From NCBI GenBank assembly GCA_029433265.1, contig JAQTHT010000002.1, positions 62,001 through 126,000 of the forward strand: DNA of 64,000 bases, written 5' to 3'. Source of the stretch: Leuconostocaceae bacterium ESL0958 (GTDB taxonomy: Bacteria > Bacillota > Bacilli > Lactobacillales > Lactobacillaceae). Of the stretch, positions 34,817-44,402 are shown one piece after another (positions within the stretch are counted from its first letter, which is position 1; each line of letters opens with the position of its first letter). The notes under the pieces were generated by a model. The model had not been told where the DNA came from, did not search any database, and was given only the letters and a program-made list of their open reading frames with translations. Made by a program: the position numbers and the translations under genes.

Positions 34817-37800
34817 GGTCTGTCCCTTCTTGTTCCTGACGTAACTGTTCTAAAATCGCTGACGCTCGACCGTGATACTTTGGTTGCAAATAGCGGTCCC
34901 CCAGGGCATGGTCAAAGCGCATGACATCCGTATAGGGGGAATAAGTCAAGCTATCTTCCTTTGGCGTCAGGTCAAAGGCTCCCTGGGCAATTTTATTGGC
35001 CGCCGCCAACATGAGCGCTTGGTTTTGTTGGATGAGTAAGTCCAGATCCGCTTTACTGATGCCATTGGAATTGGCAGTCAACTGGCCGTTTTGCTTCAAG
35101 GACAGCTGATAGGCGCTGGCTTGTGCCCCCGGTTCAACTGGTTCCAATGCCTGATAGTAGTCCTCATCATCTAAAAAGAGCCCCGTTAACTTGCCATTTT
35201 GCGGTGCAACCTCGCCCGCTAAGAGCTTTTCGACCGCTTGTTCATCGCCCTTATAGTCAGTAAAGCGGGTTGGCTTGCTTTCAATGGGGGCAAAGAAAGC
35301 GCCCCCAACCTGAGCCTGTTGGTTGAGTCCCAATTGCTGCAGGTTTTGATTGGCTGCCTGCCAGTAAGTGAGCAATTGTAGCTCAAAACCATTGGCCGCA
35401 TCCGCATAACGAAAGGATTTACCCGACAACTTATAGTCGATAATCGTACCATAGTGGCCCGCGGGATCTTGCTGATCAAAACGGTCTAATTTACCGCGGA
35501 GCCCGAGATCCTGTTGGCCCGCTTGATAGTGCAGGGTCGGTAATTCATCCGGCCGTAAGCCAAAGGACATTTCGGTTGCCAGCGGACGACTGGCATTGGG
35601 TTGACTAGCTTGTCGCAGCGCTTGTAAGACTCGAACCGCCTGTTGACTCATATACTGGGCCAGTGCTTGTCCCCGGCCGGCTTCTGACAGCGCCGCGTAC
35701 GCTGGCTCGGTCATCAACTTGTCCAAGGCCGCTGTTACGGCCGATTGAATGGCCGCATCGGTTAACACGGCTAGACGGTCATGTTTTTGCACGACGGCCG
35801 TGACCACCCGGTCAAAGACCTCGTGATAGACCGTGCCTTCAATCCGAGCATCAATCACGGTGCTTGGATTTTCTTGTAGACGCAATCCATAGCGGAGGAA
35901 GTATTCATAAGGATTCCGGTAGAAGGATTCCACCTGCGAAATCGAAACTAGGAGTGGCTTCGGAAAAAGCTGGTCAATGTAAACCGGGTCAATCCGTGCC
36001 GGCTGGTTTTGATAGTGGTGGCTAGCTAGGGCTGCTGTCACGCGGTTTCGGTCCGCTTTTTCCGGAACTGCCTGCAGGAAGGCGGATAGCTCAGCGGCCC
36101 TGTCTGCCGCTTCGGGCAGCTTAACCAGCTGTGCAATCGTAGCCGACAAGGTGCCCGTGTACTCCTGGACCAAGTCCGCCATGGACGCCGCCTGCCCATT
36201 GACCACCCGCATTTGCGCCGGGTCGATTCCAAAAGCAGTTAGCAGTCGGTTGTAGTAGGGCGAACGCTCATTAGCCAGCCCTTCCCCGTCCAAAAAGGCA
36301 TAGGACAGGGTCACGTGTTCGCTAGCAGCCTGCAGCGCATTGTAAAAGACCAAACTTTCTTCGGCCATCTGCTCCTGTGCGGTTTGCCGCAAATAACGGG
36401 GCTGTGGCTGATCCGCCAACTGGGCCTGGACGAGTAGTCGGTCTTGATCGGACAACAGTGCTTTATTCTGAATCTGAGCTGGTAGGGCCACTCGGCTACC
36501 ACCGATAAAGTACAGCCGGCGATAATTTTGACTTTGCACAATGCCGGCTTCGGAAATAGTTAACTGGTCGAGCTGGTTGGGAATCCCGGAAAAAGTGCCC
36601 CCAGCAAAGCCAGCCTGGAGGGCCTTTAAAAGCAGGTCTCGCTGGAAACTTTCATTCCCGGCCACCTGCACTACCTGATCTAAAATATTCACAAAAAGTT
36701 GCCAAACTTCGAGCAACTGCTGGGCCTTCATTAACTGCCCCTGGGCTAGCAATTGGTCGCGGCTAGCTAGAATTTGGTCAGTCACCTGGAAATCTTGCAA
36801 AAACTGCATCAGGAAACGAACGCCATCAGCCAGTGTTTCGGCCTGCTGCAAGCCCTGATCAAAGGCGCTAAAGGCTTGGTGAACAAAACGTTTCAGTGCT
36901 GTCAAAGCGCTATTGACCTGCCGGTCCGCTGCTGTTTGATCACTTTCATCATCCGCAGGCAGGGTAAAGTAGGCAAAGGCTGCCTGATCGTCCTGCCAAG
37001 TTTGCTTGGCGACGCGATGGCTGGCCAAGTAATTTTCCAAATAAGCCACTGCGTCAAAATAGGCGGCGTCGCTTGTGACCGTCTCGTTTTGGCTGGGTCG
37101 TAGATAACCAGACTTTAAAATCGTGAGGATGCTGGCCTGGCGGTAACTGGCTTGGCCGGGCCCTAAAAGCGTGACGACTAATTCGACCAACGGATGGTTG
37201 CCCATTTTGATGTCATCGTCTAAGAAATAAGGCAGGTCGAATTGCTGCATCACGGCTGGCAGATGCTGGCGGTATGGACCCAAGTCACGGGCCAAGACCA
37301 AGATGTCCCGAAAGCGGAGCGTGTCATCTTCCTGAAGGTCCCGCCGAATACGCCGGGCAACTTCTTCTAATTCGGTCAGCGTGTTGGCGGCCGCAAAGGC
37401 CGATAGCCCAACTTTTTCGGCTGCTCCTTGATAGGGTTGATAGGAGCCCAAGGCTGCCCACGCCGTCAGTAAGTAGTCCCGGGTCTGTTTGGGGACAGCT
37501 GCCGGCACTGCTTGCACTTGGCAGTCCACGCCCGCCTCTTTGGCTAGCAGCCGCATGCGCCGGGCCGTTTCCAAGGGCTTCGCAAAAACAGAGCCAGTTG
37601 GCTGATTGCCCAAGGGGTCAGCGGGCTGGGCCTGCCCCAGCAGCACGACGTTAACGTCGGCCTTTTGAATCAGCAGCTGGATGACCGACCATTCGGCGGC
37701 GGTAAAAGCAGTAAAGCCTTCTAAATAGAAAACCGCCTGCGATAAGTCTAACTGGTTCGACTGGTCGACAAAATATGGCAGCGTATCTTGGGCCAAAATA

Positions 37801-38375
37801 AACCGGTCTGCCAGTGCTTCGTTAAAAGCCGCGGCCACTACTGACAGGTCCCGTAACTTTTCTTCCAAATTTTTGGCCGTCAGTGCCTGGCGCTGATCTA
37901 CTTGCCCATCCAACTGCTGTACAATGGCCAACAAGTCGAGGGGGGTGATTTGGCTAGCCCGCAGTTCGGCTAACTGCGCTACTAATTTTTCAATAAAACC
38001 GGCCTTGGCAGCCATGCGAGCAAAAGTAGGTAAGCTGTCTTTCTGCTCCGCCACAATTTTTGAAACCAGCACAAAGAGACCGGCTGGTCCTAGAACCGGT
38101 GGCTGGACCTGGCCTTGCTCCTGCAAAAAATGCCAGGCTAAACGGGTCAGAGAAAAGACTTGGACCTGCGACTGGGCATAACTGCTGCCTGCCGCCTTGC
38201 CTTGGGCCCGGCCAAGGCGACTGAGAACATCGACTTCTGCATCAAATTTAACGTGGTTAGGCACCAAGTAGAAAATGTGCCGTGTCTCACCCGCCTGCAG
38301 CTGGTCGGCAATGGCTTGGACGTAGCGCTGCCGGCTATCAACGGTTCCGGGGGCAATGGTGATGGTTAACGACAT
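34806..38375 (-). CDS. rexB: ATP-dependent helicase/nuclease subunit B (RexB/AddB)
   Basis: A protein of about 1189 residues from the ATG at 38375 (MSLTITIAPGTVDS), with AAGGA 6 bases upstream. An N-terminal inactivated helicase-like region is followed by a RecB-type nuclease near the C-terminus: ISQVESFYRNPYEYFLRYGL, GTVYHEVFDRVV, LRGKLDRFD and TIIDYKLSGKSFRYADA (catalytic Asp-Tyr-Lys). It forms the second nuclease and Chi-scanning subunit with RexA. I saw no four-cysteine cluster around the nuclease, in line with RexB rather than Bacillus AddB. Confidence 0.95.
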   Translation of the reverse strand: MSLTITIAPGTVDSRQRYVQAIADQLQAGETRHIFYLVPNHVKFDAEVDVLSRLGRAQGKAAGSSYAQSQVQVFSLTRLAWHFLQEQGQVQPPVLGPAGLFVLVSKIVAEQKDSLPTFARMAAKAGFIEKLVAQLAELRASQITPLDLLAIVQQLDGQVDQRQALTAKNLEEKLRDLSVVAAAFNEALADRFILAQDTLPYFVDQSNQLDLSQAVFYLEGFTAFTAAEWSVIQLLIQKADVNVVLLGQAQPADPLGNQPTGSVFAKPLETARRMRLLAKEAGVDCQVQAVPAAVPKQTRDYLLTAWAALGSYQPYQGAAEKVGLSAFAAANTLTELEEVARRIRRDLQEDDTLRFRDILVLARDLGPYRQHLPAVMQQFDLPYFLDDDIKMGNHPLVELVVTLLGPGQASYRQASILTILKSGYLRPSQNETVTSDAAYFDAVAYLENYLASHRVAKQTWQDDQAAFAYFTLPADDESDQTAADRQVNSALTALKRFVHQAFSAFDQGLQQAETLADGVRFLMQFLQDFQVTDQILASRDQLLAQGQLMKAQQLLEVWQLFVNILDQVVQVAGNESFQRDLLLKALQAGFAGGTFSGIPNQLDQLTISEAGIVQSQNYRRLYFIGGSRVALPAQIQNKALLSDQDRLLVQAQLADQPQPRYLRQTAQEQMAEESLVFYNALQAASEHVTLSYAFLDGEGLANERSPYYNRLLTAFGIDPAQMRVVNGQAASMADLVQEYTGTLSATIAQLVKLPEAADRAAELSAFLQAVPEKADRNRVTAALASHHYQNQPARIDPVYIDQLFPKPLLVSISQVESFYRNPYEYFLRYGLRLQENPSTVIDARIEGTVYHEVFDRVVTAVVQKHDRLAVLTDAAIQSAVTAALDKLMTEPAYAALSEAGRGQALAQYMSQQAVRVLQALRQASQPNASRPLATEMSFGLRPDELPTLHYQAGQQDLGLRGKLDRFDQQDPAGHYGTIIDYKLSGKSFRYADAANGFELQLLTYWQAANQNLQQLGLNQQAQVGGAFFAPIESKPTRFTDYKGDEQAVEKLLAGEVAPQNGKLTGLFLDDEDYYQALEPVEPGAQASAYQLSLKQNGQLTANSNGISKADLDLLIQQNQALMLAAANKIAQGAFDLTPKEDSLTYSPYTDVMRFDHALGDRYLQPKYHGRASAILEQLRQEQEGTDHAN

Positions 38376-38464
38376 GACCAATCCTTTCTGGTTCAAAGAA
38401 AATTGCTGTGTCTTATTTTCTCATAGTTCGGATAAAAAAGCTGTGGCGCAAGACCAGACAACAA

Positions 38465-38494
38465 AAAACAGGAAGCGACTGCTTCCTGTTTTTC
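38465..38494. terminator. Terminator of the DUF402 gene
   Basis: Perfect 12-bp stem AAAACAGGAAGC (38465-38476) and complement (38481-38492), loop of four, followed by TTTTTTG on the minus strand. Confidence 0.9.
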
Positions 38495-38496
38495 TA

Positions 38497-39066
38497 TCAA
38501 CGACGATCGTTCAACCGCTGTTGCATCAAATATTGGTAGCGGGAATACCAAACGTCCACATAGCCCTGCGAGAATGGTCCCTGTTCGTGATTGATCCAGT
38601 CCACTAGGATTTTGACATGGGCCTTTAAAATACGGTCAGTCACCTTGGGATAGTGCCATTTTTTACTATGGGCCGCATACTCGTCGGCATCTAACAGGTG
38701 CTTCTCCCCGTTTGGAAAAACTTTAACATCTAAATCGTAGTCGATGTACTTTAAAGCTTCCTTATCCAAGGTGTATGGCGAGGCCAAATTACAGTAGTAA
38801 GAAATTCCGTTCTCACGGATCATGGCAACAATGTTAAACCAATACTTCTTGTGAAAGTAGAGAATGGCGGGCTCCCTGGTCACCCAGCGGCGGCCATTAT
38901 CCTCTGTCACTAAAGTATGATCATTTAATCCAATAATCGCATTTTCACTGGTTTTGAGCACCATGGTGTCGCGCCAAGTTCGATGCAGCGAGCCGTCGTG
39001 CTTATAGCTTTTGATCGTGATGACATCCCCTTCGCGTGGCCCGCGATTTGGTTTATCAACAGTCAT
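38497..39066 (-). CDS. DUF402-domain protein (YgaC/Ntdp-type nucleoside phosphatase)
   Basis: About 189 residues from the ATG at 39066 ([20 protein letters not shown]); longer frames upstream lack a ribosome site. The fold is a DUF402 barrel: [39 protein letters not shown]-like [16 protein letters not shown] and [10 protein letters not shown]. Homologues hydrolyse nucleoside tri- and diphosphates using divalent metal bound by these Asp/Glu residues. It lies downstream of recX on the same strand. Confidence 0.85.
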   Translation of the reverse strand: MTVDKPNRGPREGDVITIKSYKHDGSLHRTWRDTMVLKTSENAIIGLNDHTLVTEDNGRRWVTREPAILYFHKKYWFNIVAMIRENGISYYCNLASPYTLDKEALKYIDYDLDVKVFPNGEKHLLDADEYAAHSKKWHYPKVTDRILKAHVKILVDWINHEQGPFSQGYVDVWYSRYQYLMQQRLNDRR

Positions 39067-39173
39067 AGCTCGTCCCACTTTTCTGAAAAAAATTCCTTCT
39101 CGAGTATACCACAATTGCGGTGGAAAAAGAAAAGGACGATGGGGAACAAGCACTGCTTGTCAAGGGTCTGGTC

Positions 39174-39977
39174 CTAATCCGTTGCTTCCCAGTCAATTTG
39201 GTCCAAGGCCTGTTCTAATGCAGTTCCGCGAAAGCCCTTGGCATAGAGCTTCTGTTTGACTTGATAATAGCGGGCTTTGGGGCTGAGTCGCCGCTGCCGG
39301 TGCGCCATTTTCTCGGCTTGACGCAAGGCGTTTTCAGCTTCCTCATTGGCATCCGCTTCCACCGTTACAGCCGTCAGCGCCTCTTCCGCAATTTCAAAAG
39401 AAAAACCTTTTTGTACCAATGCTTGGGTCACCTTTTGCCGGCGTACTAGGGCAGCATCGCGGCGGTGGCTCCTGGCTGCTTTTTCAGCTAATTTCACGGC
39501 TACGGCCAGCTGCTCTTCAGCGGAATAGGACAGGAGGGCCGATTCAATAGTTGCTTCGGCCACCCCCGCCTGGTGCAGGTCCTGGGCGATAACCCGGGGG
39601 CCCTTGGGCTGGATTCTTTTCTTGGTAGCCACATAGTGCTGTGCATAGCTGGCATCGTCCAGTAGCTGCTGTTTTTGCAGGTAGTCCACCACCTGATCGG
39701 CAATGGCTGCCGAAACTTCCTTTTGACTGAGCTTTTGACGGACTTGGGCCACCGTCCGAAGGGCTGGCGACAAGTAGTTCAAGGCGATTTTCAAGGCCTG
39801 ATCCACCTGATCGGCCTCCTTAATCTGAGCAATCAGTGCCTCGTCTAATGTCCGCCCCTTCATCAAGCCAAACTTGGCTAAAACGGCTTCTGACAGTCCA
39901 AAAGCAAAGTGGCCGTCCAGTTCGATATTATAGCGACCGGCTCTTTTCTGCGTACTGATTCGCGTAATTTTCTTCAT
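39174..39977 (-). CDS. recX: Regulatory protein RecX
   Basis: 267 residues of tandem three-helix repeats: LDEALIAQIKEADQVDQALKIALNYLSPALRT, VDYLQKQQLLDDASYAQHYV and QPKGPRVIAQDLHQAGVAEATIE, repeated to the C-terminus ARYYQVKQKLYAKGF. RecX binds RecA filaments and limits their activity. The nearest strong AGGAGG is about 17 bases from the ATG, further than usual, and I see no better in-frame start between. It is divergent from the Dyp peroxidase gene. Confidence 0.93.
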   Translation of the reverse strand: MKKITRISTQKRAGRYNIELDGHFAFGLSEAVLAKFGLMKGRTLDEALIAQIKEADQVDQALKIALNYLSPALRTVAQVRQKLSQKEVSAAIADQVVDYLQKQQLLDDASYAQHYVATKKRIQPKGPRVIAQDLHQAGVAEATIESALLSYSAEEQLAVAVKLAEKAARSHRRDAALVRRQKVTQALVQKGFSFEIAEEALTAVTVEADANEEAENALRQAEKMAHRQRRLSPKARYYQVKQKLYAKGFRGTALEQALDQIDWEATD

Positions 39978-40061
39978 ATAGGTTATTTTACGGACCTCCT
40001 TAGCAAATAGCTAGGCAAGCGCTTAGAAAATCCCTTTTATTTTAGAATCGATATAAATTAC

Positions 40062-40090
40062 GTGACAAATAGCCCCCTTTCCCCTATAAT
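40062..40090 (+). promoter_or_regulatory. Promoter of the Dyp-type peroxidase gene
   Basis: GTGACA (40062-40067), 17 bases, perfect TATAAT (40085-40090). It is one of the best sigma-A matches in the window. A palindromic AAGCGCTT core with partial cre likeness lies just upstream near 40018. Confidence 0.75.
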
Positions 40091-40123
40091 TATTAATAAG
40101 TTAAGGAAGTGAGGATAGAAACA

Positions 40124-41083
40124 ATGCCAATCAATCCCAAGTATGCCCAAGATGTCTGGAAAGATATCGGAGAAAGCGTCCAGTTTACTGTTTTGAAGTT
40201 CAAAGACCTACCGGTCGCCGAATTACAGGAAGCCTTTACCACTTTTGTCGGCCGCTACAAGCCAATTGTGCACTCCCTGCGAATTCGGGATGGGCAACCC
40301 AACGGGCTGCCCTCTTCGCTGAAAATTGCCTTTGGCCTGTCCAACCACGCCTGGGATATCCTTTACCCCAACACGGCCAAACCGAAGGAACTAGAAGATT
40401 TTGCGGGCGTGCAAGGGCCCAAGTACGCCATGCCAGCCACGGAAGGCGACCTCTTCTTTCACATTAGGGCCAATAACCAAGCCGTCGTCTACGAAGCGCA
40501 GGAGCAGTTCATGCGCTTTCTCAAGGAAATCACCGAAGTGGTCGATTCTACACAGGGCTTCCGCTACTTTGAAGGTCGGGCCATCATCGGTTTTATTGAC
40601 GGGACGGAAGCGCCTGAATCCTATGAAGCTGCGGACTACGCCATCATTGGGGACGAGGACGAGGACTTCATCAACGGTTCCTATGCCTTTGCCCAAAAGT
40701 GGCGGCACAACATGGACTTCTGGAATAAGATGAAGACCGAACACCAGGAAAAGGCAATCGGTCGAGAAAAGTTCACCGATCTAGAATTAGAGGACGAAGA
40801 TAAGTACCATAATGCTCATAACGTGGCCTCCCAGTACGAAGAAAACGGTGAAGAGCAGAAAATCATTCGAATGAACGTCCCTTATTCCGACCCCGCTTCG
40901 GGCAATACAGGCACCTATTTCATGGGTTACGCCCGGCACTGGCGGGTTACCAAGGGAATGTTGCAAAACATGGTCGATCAATCCGACTATCTCTTGACCT
41001 TCTCTGAAATTTTAACGGGCCAACTCTTCTTCATCCCCTCGCGTACAACTTTGGAAGCGATGGCAGATGGGGCCTTCTCATAA
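40124..41083 (+). CDS. Dyp-type heme peroxidase
   Basis: 319 residues from the ATG at 40124, with GAGGA 8 bases upstream. The GTG at 40109 abuts a purine run and is less likely. Family motifs: GFIDGTEAPES (the GxxDG with the distal Asp), an His-rich KYHNAHNVASQYE where the heme-ligating His is expected, and TYFMGYARHWRV containing the conserved distal Arg. No signal or Tat sequence, so it acts in the cytosol. Substrate is unknown; reported activities of the family are peroxide-dependent oxidation of dyes and phenols, with deferrochelatase activity proposed for some. Monocistronic and divergent from recX. Confidence 0.93.
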   Translation: MPINPKYAQDVWKDIGESVQFTVLKFKDLPVAELQEAFTTFVGRYKPIVHSLRIRDGQPNGLPSSLKIAFGLSNHAWDILYPNTAKPKELEDFAGVQGPKYAMPATEGDLFFHIRANNQAVVYEAQEQFMRFLKEITEVVDSTQGFRYFEGRAIIGFIDGTEAPESYEAADYAIIGDEDEDFINGSYAFAQKWRHNMDFWNKMKTEHQEKAIGREKFTDLELEDEDKYHNAHNVASQYEENGEEQKIIRMNVPYSDPASGNTGTYFMGYARHWRVTKGMLQNMVDQSDYLLTFSEILTGQLFFIPSRTTLEAMADGAFS

Positions 41084-41087
41084 AAGC

Positions 41088-41124
41088 AAACAGGCACAGG
41101 ATGACGTCCCGTGCCTGTTTTTTT
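41088..41124. terminator. Bidirectional terminator between Dyp peroxidase and holA
   Basis: Stem AAACAGGCAC (41088-41097) with GTGCCTGTTT (41111-41120). T run follows on the plus strand (TTTT) and a T-rich stretch on the minus strand. It serves convergent genes and reaches the holA stop codon. Confidence 0.9.
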
Positions 41125-42139
41125 AGGCTTCCTGCGGTAAGGTAAAAGTCAAGATGAACGATTCAAAGAGTTCGTCCGCATCCACTCGCTGCGATTTGAG
41201 TTTCCGTTCCATGTCGACAATGGACAAAAAACCAGTCCGGAGTCGACCCAAGGCGTAAAACTGTAAAGACTGCCGGGCCAGCTTGACCCGGTATGGATGA
41301 ACTTTTAACTGCTGGGCCAACTGCTTCTCCGGCCCAGTCATGCCCGCTACCTGTAGTAAGAGGCGGAAATGTCCTAGCAAAAGGGCAATCAAGCGAAGGG
41401 GAGCTTCCCCATTCTTGATTAAATCGTGGTAAAGCGTCATAGCTGCTGCAGTTTGCCCCTTTAAGAGCAAGTCCGCCATATCGAAGGCTTTCGCCGTTGA
41501 TTCCCTCGGCACCAGCTGGGCCACTGCTTCTCTTTCAATCAGCCGACTATCCTGTGCATAGGCTAGTAGTTTCGGCAGTTCTACCAGTAACTGGCTATAG
41601 GAAGCCTGCGTGCGCACTAACAATTCCTCGGCCGCCACTGGTTCAATCCGATAGCCCCGCTGGTCTAGGAGTTGCTGCAGAGCGGCCTTGGTTTGCTGCT
41701 CATTGAGGGCCTTTAAATCTAACTGCTCAGCAGTTGCCAGCACCGTCTTAGTCAATTTTTTCCGCTTATCGAGGTTCATGCCTGGGGCCAGCAGGACCGT
41801 CACATTCCCCGCCACCGGTCGCTCCAATAAGGAAATAAAGGCTGCTTCATCCGCTTCGCTCACCTTGGGCCCGGAGGCGGCTAAAAAACTAGGATTAGCG
41901 ACAATGGTCAAGCGGTGATCGCCAAAAAAAGCCGGACTTTTCATGTCCGCTAAAATGGGGGCCAGCCCCTGGCTGGCAAAGTCATAACGACCTTCATTCA
42001 TCTCCCGGTCTTCGGCAGGAATGATCTGACCAAAAAGTCGTTGGGCCCGGCTAATCAAGGCCGACTCATCCCCCGTTAACAAGTAGAGTGGGGCCAAGGC
42101 CTGGTCCTGTATCTGTTCTTTTAAGTCAGCTAATTTCAT
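41123..42139 (-). CDS. holA: DNA polymerase III delta subunit
   Basis: 338 residues from the ATG at 42139 (MKLADLKEQIQDQ); the longer upstream frame overlaps comEC and lacks support. Seen: LAPLYLLTGDESALISRAQ, FFGDHRLTIVANPSFL, VLLAPGMNLDKRKKLTKTV and the C-terminal GQTAAAMTLYHDLIKNGEAPLRLIALLLGHFRLLLQV. Delta opens the beta clamp within the clamp loader. It overlaps comEC by 14 bases, and the comEA-comEC-holA order is usual in Firmicutes. Confidence 0.95.
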   Translation of the reverse strand: MKLADLKEQIQDQALAPLYLLTGDESALISRAQRLFGQIIPAEDREMNEGRYDFASQGLAPILADMKSPAFFGDHRLTIVANPSFLAASGPKVSEADEAAFISLLERPVAGNVTVLLAPGMNLDKRKKLTKTVLATAEQLDLKALNEQQTKAALQQLLDQRGYRIEPVAAEELLVRTQASYSQLLVELPKLLAYAQDSRLIEREAVAQLVPRESTAKAFDMADLLLKGQTAAAMTLYHDLIKNGEAPLRLIALLLGHFRLLLQVAGMTGPEKQLAQQLKVHPYRVKLARQSLQFYALGRLRTGFLSIVDMERKLKSQRVDADELFESFILTFTLPQEA

Positions 42140-44402
42140 GATTCCAGCACACCTGAAAACGCCCTTTCTCGCCATCTTTGTACACATATCTTAGCATACC
42201 CTGCTGCTGTGTGCTGTAGACGACCATGCCTTCTTTGGCCGCCGTTGCTAAGGTTGCCGCATGCGGATGACCGTAACGATTCCGTCTACCGGCAGAAATC
42301 AGACCATAATGGGGCCGCCAAGCTGCCATGACCGCAGGATTCGTCGCCGTCTTGGAGCCATGATGGCCAAATTTGATAATGTCCGGCCTGAAGGTCGGAT
42401 ATTTCGCCAAAATGGCCGCTTCTCCCTGCTGGTCTAAATCCCCCGCTGTAAAAATGGTTGCCTGGCCGGCCTGGACAGCAAAAGATAGGGAATCTTCATT
42501 TTCCCCCTGACCGGGCGCAAAGGGATAGAGCACCTTCAACGGCAAGCCTGGCAGGGCCACTTGATCCGTCAATTCCAGGACCTTGGTTCGTCCGAGATAA
42601 GGGCGGACTTTTTTGGCAAAGGCCGGCTGTGCCGGTAACCCAGCCGGTACCAGTAGGCGGTCCACCTTCACATGCTGAAGGAGGAAGCCTGCATCCCCAA
42701 TGTGGTCCTGATCTTGATGGGACAGCGAGAGCGCATCGACTTTCGCAATCCCCTTGGCATGGAGGTAGGGCAAAATAACCTGCTCGGCCCGACCTACTGG
42801 CACGGCCTTGGCGAAACCCGGGCGACCAAAGGATACCTTACCGCCCGTGTCGATGAGTGTCACCGTCCGGTTGTAAGGTTCCCGCAACAGGGCGGCATCC
42901 CCCTGGCCAATGTCAAAGGTCGTATACTCCCCCTGGCTCGGCCAGTGCACCTGGTAGTAGCCCAGTCCCAGAGCGCCACACCAGAGAGTGAACAGCCACA
43001 ACTGGCGAATGCGCCCTTGCCCAACCCAAAACCAGGGCAGCAGAAATAATAGGCACCAGCAGCCCCAGGGCAAAGCACCCAAAACGATTTGACCAGGCCA
43101 ACTTGCCAGCCAAGCCACCGTCTGGTCAAAGGTAGCCACGAGTCCGTTCGCTAGCTGTACCAGAACTGGCAAAAAGCAACCCAGATAACCCAAAAGTACC
43201 GCCGGTAGGACTAAGTAGGTAAACAATGGTATGGCGAGACCGTTGGCGAGCGTTTGCCAACAGTTCCAGGTATAGTGCTGGGCGGTTAGAAGGGGAAAGG
43301 TAATCACTGACAGGAAGAAGGTCCGTTGCCAGTAGCGGTACCGTTTGGTCACAATCAGGGCCAAGGTCAAGCTAAAAGATAGTTGTCCACCGAGCGTCAG
43401 TAAAATCATCGGCTGCAGTAGTAAAGTCAAAAGCAAGGACAGGCCCCAAATCGATTGGGCCGACCATTGCAAGCCCCAGTGCCTTTTGATGAGCCGGGCT
43501 TCCCCTGCAATCACGGCCCGAATCAGCACCGCCGCCATGCCAGTAAAGCAATAAAAGAGCGGGAGCAGCACCAACAACATCCCCGCCAACCAGGCCCGTT
43601 CGATGCGCAGCCAGCGCCCCAATTTTTGGCAAAAAGCCAGTAAAAAAGCAACGTGAAAGCCTGACATGGAAAAGAGATGGACTAAACCTAACTCCTGTAG
43701 TCCTGGATGATTCCGGTAAAGTGCTGGCTCACGGCCCCCGAGTAACACGGTTTGGGCGTAGACGCTGAGTGGTTGGGGCAAAGTAGCCGCAGCTGCTAGG
43801 GCCTGCGCTTGGCTAGTGCGCAGGCGAAAATATACTGCCTGCCAAGGCCCCTTTGGTCGCGCCAAGCCTTGCTGCCTGATTTGATGAATGACTAATTGAT
43901 GGGTGAGCCCCTGGCAACGGGCATAGCCCCGGTAGTCAAATTGATAAAAGTTGCTAGGCGCTTCAATAGGCTGGTAGTCCCCCTGTACCTGCAACAGCAA
44001 GGGGGCGCGGGCCTTGCGAAAAGCCGCAAGCGCTTGCGGCTGGTCCAGCTGGTAGTAGTAGTTCACTGATTGGCCATTTGCCAGGCGGCCCCGACCTGTT
44101 AGGCGGCCATCATCCGTCAAATGCCAGTCAGCCGGCTGCACCAATAATGTCCAGCGGCCATTCACCTGCACGGGTAAGCGACTATCTTTGGTGAGGGCTT
44201 GCTGGTGGAGGGCAAAATAGCAAGCATAGCAGCAGCAAAGCGGCAAAAGCCAGTACCAACTTTGTCGGCGGCGAACGCCCCAGGCCAGGGCCGGCAGCCC
44301 ACATGAGGCTGCGGTGATGGTCAGTGGATTGGGCTGGCCAATGACTAAGGAGAGCAGGGCCACCAATAGGGCCAGTCGGAGACAGCCATCCACTTCTCTC
44401 AT
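42126..44402 (-). CDS. comEC: DNA uptake channel protein ComEC
   Basis: 758 residues. N-terminal DUF4131-like and OB-type region (about 30-190), the Competence membrane domain (about 200-470) with GLVHLFSMSGFHVAFL and the conserved VLIRAVI, and a C-terminal metallo-beta-lactamase-like domain with TTFDIGQGDAALLREP, LIDTGG, LSLSHQDQDHIGDAGFLL and IIKFGHHGS. ComEC forms the inner-membrane pore for transforming DNA. The gene appears intact. It overlaps comEA by 4 bases (ATGA). Confidence 0.95.
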   Translation of the reverse strand: MREVDGCLRLALLVALLSLVIGQPNPLTITAASCGLPALAWGVRRRQSWYWLLPLCCCYACYFALHQQALTKDSRLPVQVNGRWTLLVQPADWHLTDDGRLTGRGRLANGQSVNYYYQLDQPQALAAFRKARAPLLLQVQGDYQPIEAPSNFYQFDYRGYARCQGLTHQLVIHQIRQQGLARPKGPWQAVYFRLRTSQAQALAAAATLPQPLSVYAQTVLLGGREPALYRNHPGLQELGLVHLFSMSGFHVAFLLAFCQKLGRWLRIERAWLAGMLLVLLPLFYCFTGMAAVLIRAVIAGEARLIKRHWGLQWSAQSIWGLSLLLTLLLQPMILLTLGGQLSFSLTLALIVTKRYRYWQRTFFLSVITFPLLTAQHYTWNCWQTLANGLAIPLFTYLVLPAVLLGYLGCFLPVLVQLANGLVATFDQTVAWLASWPGQIVLGALPWGCWCLLFLLPWFWVGQGRIRQLWLFTLWCGALGLGYYQVHWPSQGEYTTFDIGQGDAALLREPYNRTVTLIDTGGKVSFGRPGFAKAVPVGRAEQVILPYLHAKGIAKVDALSLSHQDQDHIGDAGFLLQHVKVDRLLVPAGLPAQPAFAKKVRPYLGRTKVLELTDQVALPGLPLKVLYPFAPGQGENEDSLSFAVQAGQATIFTAGDLDQQGEAAILAKYPTFRPDIIKFGHHGSKTATNPAVMAAWRPHYGLISAGRRNRYGHPHAATLATAAKEGMVVYSTQQQGMLRYVYKDGEKGRFQVCWNHEIS

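Noticed and set aside
42126-44402. comEC as a pseudogene
   Set aside because: The frame is complete, with both the competence and the metallo-beta-lactamase-like domains.
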